Positions 57,430 to 64,000 of a stretch of DNA of 64,000 bases are shown here, one piece after another (position 1 is the first letter of the stretch; each line of letters begins with the position of its first letter). Where the stretch lies: positions 248,001 through 312,000 of the forward strand of contig OZ020255.1 of assembly GCA_963971285.1 (NCBI GenBank), written 5' to 3'. The position numbers were made by a program, and so were the translations under genes. Below the pieces are notes generated by a model, which was given only the letters and a program-made list of their open reading frames with translations, was not told where the DNA came from and made no database searches. Source of the stretch: Astropecten irregularis (Eukaryota; Echinodermata; Asteroidea; Paxillosida; Astropectinidae).

Positions 57430-60137
57430 ATGGACGAGGGAACGTTGGTTAAACACCGCGGCCATTCTTGGCGTTGGATGATTTTATTGGCGCGTTCTGT
57501 CGTTTCGTTCCTTTGCCTCGGATCCTTCAAAGCACTTGGAGTTTTTCTGCCACACTTTGAAGACAGCTTCATGGCTTCTACAGCTGGAGTGGGTGTTGCA
57601 GGAAGTGCTAGTATGTCAGCTGGGCAGATAATAATGGGTGAGTTGTCTTGGAAGTTATTTTGTAAATCGATTATATTTTGAATCATGTGCTGGTTTGTGT
57701 AGGCTCTTTACAATGATTTTCAGTGATAGATGCGGCACATGTTTGTCTAGCTCAGTTGCTCCTGCATGTCAGGGCATTTTAGCGTATAAACCAGGTTGTA
57801 TGCTTGTTTTGAATAATCCTCTGAGTGCCTCCACATGATTTCGTTTTAGAGAAGTATGACCATTAACAGGGGAACTTCTTTCTTAGCCTTTGTAGCCATA
57901 CCATAGGGTCATACGGATTTGATGCCGACCTGTGTTGGACCACGGACCCAGTCTGAATTTTTCTCAAGAATAACATTTTCTGAAGTCACTTGCGTCATAA
58001 CCAATGTATACTCGATTGAATGTCCCACCCATAGACTCTATGTGCATAATGATGTTCCGTTATGATTTTAGGTCCCATCGCTGGTGCCCTGATGAAGGTG
58101 TGGGACCTACGAAAGATGTCCATAGCAGGAGGAGCAATAGCTGCCTCGTGCTTCATTACGGCGTCATTTTCATCATCAGTTCTTGAATTGGCTGTTTGGT
58201 TTTCACTGTCCAGTAAGTTTCTCTGTTTTAGCAAGCTGCTAAGCAATTCTGCTAAGATACAATCTATTGCTTGATAAAAATCTGGGGGAAAGGAACGGGG
58301 ATATGGAACATCTTCCTGCTCTTTGATAACTTTAAAGTATTGACTGGAGCGGGATTCGAACCAGAGACATCCTGAATACCGTACAGGCGCTCTACCAACT
58401 GAGTCATCCAGCCCTACGTTGGTGGTGTCCCTAATAGTCAATTTATATCTTTACTCGTATAGCAGTACGAAGCCATGAAGCCACGCACACATCTCCATAC
58501 CCCAAGGATCATTAGTTTCGAAGATACACGCAGCAATGCTGCAACCTGAGAACGTTACATGGGGGATCACTCGAAGAGGATATGCCTTTTTAATTAAAAA
58601 GGTTCGAATCCCGCTCCAGTCAATTTTTCTTTGTTCACTTTTCAATTACTTTAATTTCAGTCCGTTTAACTTATTGTTTTCTTTTAAAGCCATTTTTCCC
58701 TGTATAAACTTACTTTTCAGTCCGTTTCCATTTTGGTTATTTGGTAATTAGTTTAAAAGTATGACTGCTAGCAATGGAAATGTTTGCTGTTGTAGCATGT
58801 AGTTTATATAACTATGATCCTATATCGTGTCCCTTTCAAACACAGTAATTCCAATAATGTTTCATTATTACAGGTTGTGGTTTTGTGATGATAAATGTGT
58901 CTGTGACAAAACTCCTCATGGATTATTTTCCCGACGACTTTGCCTTCGCCAACGGCCTTTCTCTTGCCGGTGGGACGATCGGTATGATGTTACTCCCTCC
59001 GGTAATGGAATACCTGGTGTCAGTGTATGGATGGAGACACGCCCTTGGGCTCTTGGGGGCTCTTCAGTTTCATTATCTTGTGGCTGGAGCTTTAATGAGG
59101 CCATTTCAAACTACAGAGAGTTATGAATCTGTCCAAACTAGCAATGATGACGAGAAACCAGCGTCGACATACCAAGAATTGCCTGGCAGTAAGAAAAGAA
59201 ATATCTGTCGGACATTCTTGTCGTATATTGCGGATCAGTTTGAAGTTCAAGTATTGATGGAACCAATGTTCATTATTCATCAATTGGTATTTTTGCTGGG
59301 TGGAATTGTATTCACCATGTGGCACCTGTTTCTCATACCACACGGTGTGGCACTGGGCTATGGAGAGGCTCCATCTGCGTACTTGGCAACCTTTGGCGGC
59401 GTAGGCTCATTGATAGGACGCATCAGCCCCGGTGTTCTGATTGACCGTAAGATACTCAAGGCTTCTACACTCTTCATCATAGCTTGTCTGATCTTCATGA
59501 CGTCTAGCTTCTTGGATCCTCTTGCAGTCTCATCATATGCAGCCCTGGCGACCTTAGCCTCCATCTCTGGCATAGCAGCAGGGTTAATCTTGCCGCTGAT
59601 GTTTGTCTTGATGCGAGAAGTTACAGGAGATCACCACATGTCGGCGTTTGGCTGGTTGTATCTCTCCTTTAACGCAGGAATGCTTTTTGGCGGAGCGATA
59701 GCCGGTAAGTATAGTTTATATAGTGGCTCACATTCTGGTTAGTCGTTCTCACAAAAGCTGAGAAGTTGGTATGTTTTAAAAATGAATTACGCACAAGGAA
59801 AATGGAAAATGGCGCCATCTTGTGACCATGACCTAAAGTGTTCATAATGTGTTATTAAAGTCACCGTTCTCGTTCGCTTAAAACAAAATATCCAATAAAC
59901 ATTGCCAAATGTTGTAAAACCAGCCAAATGTTGTTTTGTTTATGAAACACTACGTCATGTATTACGTAGTAATGAATTAATGAGACTATTATTGCTCTTG
60001 TTTGGACAGGATTGATTCGGGATGTATCGGGAGACTACGAGACTGTCTTTGTGACAATGGGAGTCATCTTGCTCATCATGTCGGTCATTGTGGCGTCTAC
60101 ACGTTGTCGTCTACCATGCTGTGAAACAAAGGACTAA
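57430..60137 (+). CDS. SLC16/MCT-like transporter, array copy 4
   Basis: Exons: 57430-57637, 58072-58212, 58874-59704, 60010-60137, giving an intact 435-residue frame. It is closest to copy 3 through exon 3 (MDYF, TSNDDEKP), but has MFIIHQLVF (His for Tyr) and MLFGGAIA as in copy 2. From the middle of exon 4 onward (CRLPCCETKD and the 3' flank, e.g. catagcatttag, ggttatttcag) it matches copy 1 instead. This makes it a mosaic. Confidence 0.87.
58336..58650 (-). repeat. tRNA-derived SINE foldback, transporter copy 4 intron 2
   Basis: The third member of the shared set with 50388-50700 and 54357-54675. Confidence 0.85.
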
Positions 60138-60484
60138 GTTGTGATATGGTTTATGTTGGTTAGGTAGGATGGGTTTAGTTGAGGGTGTAGGGTATTAAGT
60201 CATAGCATTTAGTGTAATAACATGAACTCATTGTATTAATTCATTTATCATTTCGATTATCCTATGTAAGGTAGCGGACACCGTACAAGCTCATTTCTTT
60301 ATATCACGTCTTTTACTTTCAACTAATGGTTATTTCAGAAACTTTGAAAATGGGGACACAGGAAGACTATTATTGAACTTGGAACAAAAAACCAAACACT
60401 GAAATAGAAACGCTTGCTTGATTTTCAACGGTTGTAAATTTATTGATGGACAAGGGACGTTGGAAACTTGTAAAAGCACAATTG

Positions 60485-60490
60485 AATAAA
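60485..60490 (+). terminator. candidate polyadenylation signal, transporter copy 4
   Basis: AATAAA in the conserved 3' context. Confidence 0.6.
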
Positions 60491-61413
60491 ATAATATCTT
60501 GTAGTAATATGTTGACAAAAACCAAAGTATAATAATACCACAATATCAAGTCAATGACTGTTGCATAGAATCAACTACCTGCAACTCCAGTTAACCAATG
60601 GTTTGGAATATTAATATTATTGGTGCTACTTTCTCAGCATACGGTACATATACTAATTTAGCTTTGATTGAACCTTTGTGGGTAAAATGTCTTTCTAAAA
60701 TCGCCCACCTAAACCTGGATAAACCACATCGTGGATACGCCTGCCCATTAAAGTCGCATCAGGCCAATTTCATGGAGCTGCTTAGCACAAAAACAATTGC
60801 TCAGCACAAAAATGTCATGCCCAGTAAAACAAACAACCATTAGAAATTCCATTTGATATTCATGGTCAGCCAACAACAGCCAAAGAACAATTGATGCAAA
60901 ATGCATGGACATTTGGTTGTTAATCTTGTTTTTATTAAGAAAGAAATTTCATGCTTAGCAAATGTTTGTGCTTAGCAGGGCCGTGAAATTGGCCCCTGCA
61001 TATCTACTCACAGTATCATTACTGATAAATTATTGCATTGATGCGCTGTTTGAACTCACTTCATATAGAGTTGCATTATCCATGCAAATTTAATGGTGAT
61101 ATCAAATGTTTGATACTGATAGGCCTACTTGAAATACAATCCTTATTATATATGCATACTTGATGTAAATAACAGTTATTGTTATACCAAAGAAGGACAC
61201 CCATATCTAGCATAACCATAATTATGCATTCATTTGATTATAGTAATAGGCTTATGTAAGCCTATAGGCTTATGTAGGCATATAAGTATACATGTAACAT
61301 TCTGTATGGACAGTAAAGTATGAAGATAGCGTTAGTCAAGTTCACGACTGGGGTGGGATATCACTTATTACTACTTTGGGTTGAATAAACCAGACCATAC
61401 TTTGTTAGACATC

Positions 61414-64000
61414 ATGGACGAGCGAGCTTTGGTTAAACACCGCGGCCATTCTTGGCGTTGGATGATTTTATTGGCGCGTTCTATCGTTTCGTTTCTTTCT
61501 CTCGGATCCTTCAAAGCACTTGGAGTTTTTCTGCCACACTTTGAAGACAGCTTCATGGCTTCTACAGCCGGAGCGGGTGTTGCAGGAAGTGCTGGTATGT
61601 CAGTTGGGCAGATAATAATGAGTGAGTTGTCTTGGAAGATTTTGTGAATCGATTATATTTTGAATCATTTTAGAGAAGTAGACAGTTAAAGGCAGCATAC
61701 AGGATTTACAAGGCCTCCAAAACAAATTGTTGAGTTTGAGACAGAAAATGTACTCAACAGTTCGTAAACAGTGCAAACAGTCACCATGGGAAATCTTGGT
61801 TCATCACATGCTGGGTTTTTCAAGGAAATGAAGATTTATTGTCTTTTAAAAAGATCGTTCGTCCGAACGATCTTTTTAGCATTTCAAAAGCGTGGTGTAA
61901 CCCTGACGGATTCGGAGGGGGCAAGATTATTTCGGTCGTAATATTTCTGCTATCCGGATGAACAAAGCGTAATAAGGTACATGAAACAACGTCTGTAAGG
62001 AAGTTTAAGACCTTCACTTCTGTTTAAAGGTTAACTGTAATCCAAATTAGTATAGGGGTGAAAGAGCTTTAAAATTATTGCTTAATGCATAATTAATAAC
62101 TATATAAATTTATATGTTGATGTAAATGCTAAATTTTGACTAAAAAGTTACCGAAATCAGTACTTGTATGCCCCGCCCCCTAAAAAAGCCCTCCTGGGAA
62201 CCGATCCACGCAACAATAGAGTGTGACGTCACATACAGAACTACTGTAGTATAGGCTCAGACCACAGTATACTTCGTGTCGTTCCGTGCATGTGACTTAA
62301 GCAAGGTTTTTCGTCGCGAAAAGTGGGGTGCTAAATTATGGGTCTAAAATACGGCCTTTTTCTATTATTCATTATTTTTTAGCACAAACAATGATAGCCA
62401 GGTTGATTTTTATATCAATACAGTTGTTTTTAACTTAATATGCGTTTTGATTACCAAATTCAGCCAAAACGCACATCTTTGCAAATCCTATTTGCTCCCT
62501 TTAACAGAAGCCGTTCTTTCTTAGCCTGTGTATAGTTATACGCAGGCGCAGTTCTACGGGGGCGGGGCCTAGGGGGCTGTAGCCCCCCCAAAAAAATTGT
62601 CTAGCCCCCCCCCCCCAAAAAAAAACCCAATGCAAGTGAAAAAAAAAATCTTCTAAATACTGGGTTTTTCAGTTATTAAGCGCCAATTACAAAAAACAAA
62701 CGTGTTGTGTGGGCTGAATGTGCATGTTTTTCGACCCCTAATATTACATAACAGAAGCGAGTGTTAGAAGAACCAAAAATATTGGGTCTTACGGATTGAC
62801 ATTTTCTAAAGTCACTTGCGTCATAACCCCTAACGTATATGCTTGAGTGTCACTATTCAACCATATTATGCGCTTAATAATGTTCCGTTATGATTGTATA
62901 GGTCCCATCGCTGGTGCCCTGTTGAAGGTGTGGGACCTACGAAAGATGTCCATAGTAGGAGGAGCAATAGCTGCCTCGTGCTTCATTGCGGCGTCATTTT
63001 CATCATCGGTTCTTGAATTGGCTGTGTGGTTTTCACTGTCCAGTAAGTTTAGATCTCTGATTTAGCAAGCTGCTTAGCAATTCTGCCAAGATATAATCGA
63101 TTGATTGATTGATAACCGTGATCTTGGGGAAAGGAACGGGGAGATGGAACATATCTTCCTGCTCTTTGATAGTTTAAAAGTATTGACTGCTAGCAATGGA
63201 AATGTTTGCTGCTGTAGCATGTAGTTTATAACTATGATTCTATAACGTGTCCCTTTCAAACACAGTAATTCCAATATTGTTTCATTTGTACAGGTTGTGG
63301 TTATGTGATGATAAATGTGTCTCTGACAAAACTACTCATTGATTATTTTCCCGACGACTTTGCCTTCGCCAACGGCCTTTCTCTTGCCGGTGGGACGATC
63401 GGTATGATGTTACTCCCTCCGGTAATGGAATACCTGGTGTCAGTGTATGGATGGAGACACGCCCTTGGACTCTTGGGGGCTCTTCAGTTTCATTATCTTG
63501 TGGCTGGAGCTTTAATGAGGCCATTTCAAACTACAGAGAGTTATGAATCTGTCCAAACTTGCAATGATGACGAGAAACCAGCGTCGACATACCAAGAATT
63601 GCCTGGCAGTAAGAAAAGAAATATCTGCCAGACATTCTTGTCGTATATTGCTGATCAGTTTGAAGTTCAGGTTTTAATGGAACCAATGTTCATAATTTAT
63701 CAATTGGTGTTTTTCCTGGATGGAGTTGTATTTACCATGTGGCACCTGTTTCTCATACCACACGGTGTGGCACTGGGCTATGGAGAGGCTCCATCGGCGT
63801 ACTTGGCAACCTTTGGTGGCTTCGGCTCATTGATAGGACGCATCAGCCCCGGTGTGATGGTCGACCGTAAGATACTCAAGGCTTCTACACTCTTCATCAT
63901 AGCTTGTCTGATCTTCATGACGTCTAGCTTCTTGGACCCTCTTGCAGTCTCATCATATGCAGCCCTGGCGACCTTAGCCTCCATCTCTGGCATAGCAGCA
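61414..64000 (+). CDS. SLC16/MCT-like transporter, array copy 5 (3' cut by window)
   Basis: Exons: 61414-61621, 62902-63042, and 63294 running off the right edge. Phases are as in the other copies and the frame is open throughout. It is the most diverged copy: MDERALV and FLSLGSFKAL in exon 1, GYVMINVSLTKLLIDYF in exon 3, FFLDGVVF for LLGGIVF, and GVMVDRK for GVLIDRK. The exon 1 donor is atga/gtgagt instead of atgg/gtgagt, so the junction codon becomes AGT (Ser) instead of GGT (Gly). Intron 1 is enlarged by an 811-bp TTAA element. Exon 4 should lie within ~0.5 kb beyond the edge. Confidence 0.83.
61686..62504. repeat. TTAA MITE, family L, inserted in transporter copy 5 intron 1
   Basis: TTAA at 61686-61689 and 62501-62504 flank ends AGGCAGCATACAGGATTT and AAATCCTATTTGCTCCCT, which are inverted. 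The paralogous site in copy 2 (gacagTTAAcagg, ~49908-49920) is empty with one TTAA. There is no coding capacity apart from a 65-codon minus-strand frame without recognisable content. Confidence 0.9.
61848..61877. repeat. perfect palindrome within the family L element
   Basis: aaaaagatcgttcg, a 2-base centre, then cgaacgatcttttt: 14-bp perfect arms. Confidence 0.9.
62505..62901. other. rest of transporter copy 5 intron 1
   Basis: It includes a C-run/A-run patch at ~62577-62650 next to gttctacgggggcggggc, likely a decayed element. The remainder aligns with intron 1 of the other copies (cttgcgtcataacc…gttccgttatgattgtatag). Confidence 0.5.

Noticed and set aside
50964-59573. Minus-strand and shifted-frame ORFs repeated in each transporter unit
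   Set aside because: Shadows of exon 3 of the transporter genes. They recur only because the genes do.

Overview
The window is animal nuclear DNA. The genes have many short exons with GT-AG introns, the background is AT-rich, and short non-autonomous transposons and tRNA-derived SINEs are dense. Gene content and repeat style suggest an invertebrate deuterostome, most likely an echinoderm. A sea star is my best guess, because TTAA-flanked inverted-repeat elements of this kind are familiar from asteroids. That species-level guess rests on memory and is weak.

Layout. (1) 1-8.2 kb is repeat-rich. It holds one intronless minus-strand gene for a secreted fibrinogen-related protein (4318-5328). (2) 8214-29432 (+) holds 21 consecutive exons, all in consistent phase. 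They encode the C-terminal ~1025 residues of a UBR3-type E3 ubiquitin ligase, with a RING-type Cys/His module and the conserved C-terminal domain. The N-terminal half lies beyond the left edge, so the fibrinogen gene is probably nested in a UBR3 intron. (3) 29.4-34.5 kb is repeat-rich. It ends with a minus-strand terminal exon encoding about 390 residues of an unrecognised Ser/Lys/Arg-rich protein. (4) 36813-43818 (-) is a complete 10-exon KLHL10-type BTB-BACK-Kelch gene of 714 codons, with an unusual acidic C-terminal tail. (5) 44.8 kb to the right edge (+) is a tandem array of five SLC16/MCT-like transporter genes. Each has 4 exons and 435 residues, the period is ~3.8-4.0 kb, and the fifth copy is cut by the window end.

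The genes form no operon. UBR3 and KLHL10 both act in ubiquitination (N-degron-type E3 and CUL3 adaptor), but nothing here links them. The transporter array is a recent local expansion.

The most notable signals are in how repeats act on genes. A SINE landed in a UBR3 polypyrimidine tract and its target duplication preserved the splice site. Two UBR3 acceptor-plus-exon segments are tandemly amplified. A GGCTCM hexamer satellite has grown inside the terminal repeat of a MITE. There is a family complex of TTAA-targeted MITEs, with an empty-site/filled-site comparison available between transporter paralogues. The transporter units have their duplication breakpoint inside one of these MITEs. No virus, CRISPR array, rRNA or convincing functional tRNA gene was seen.
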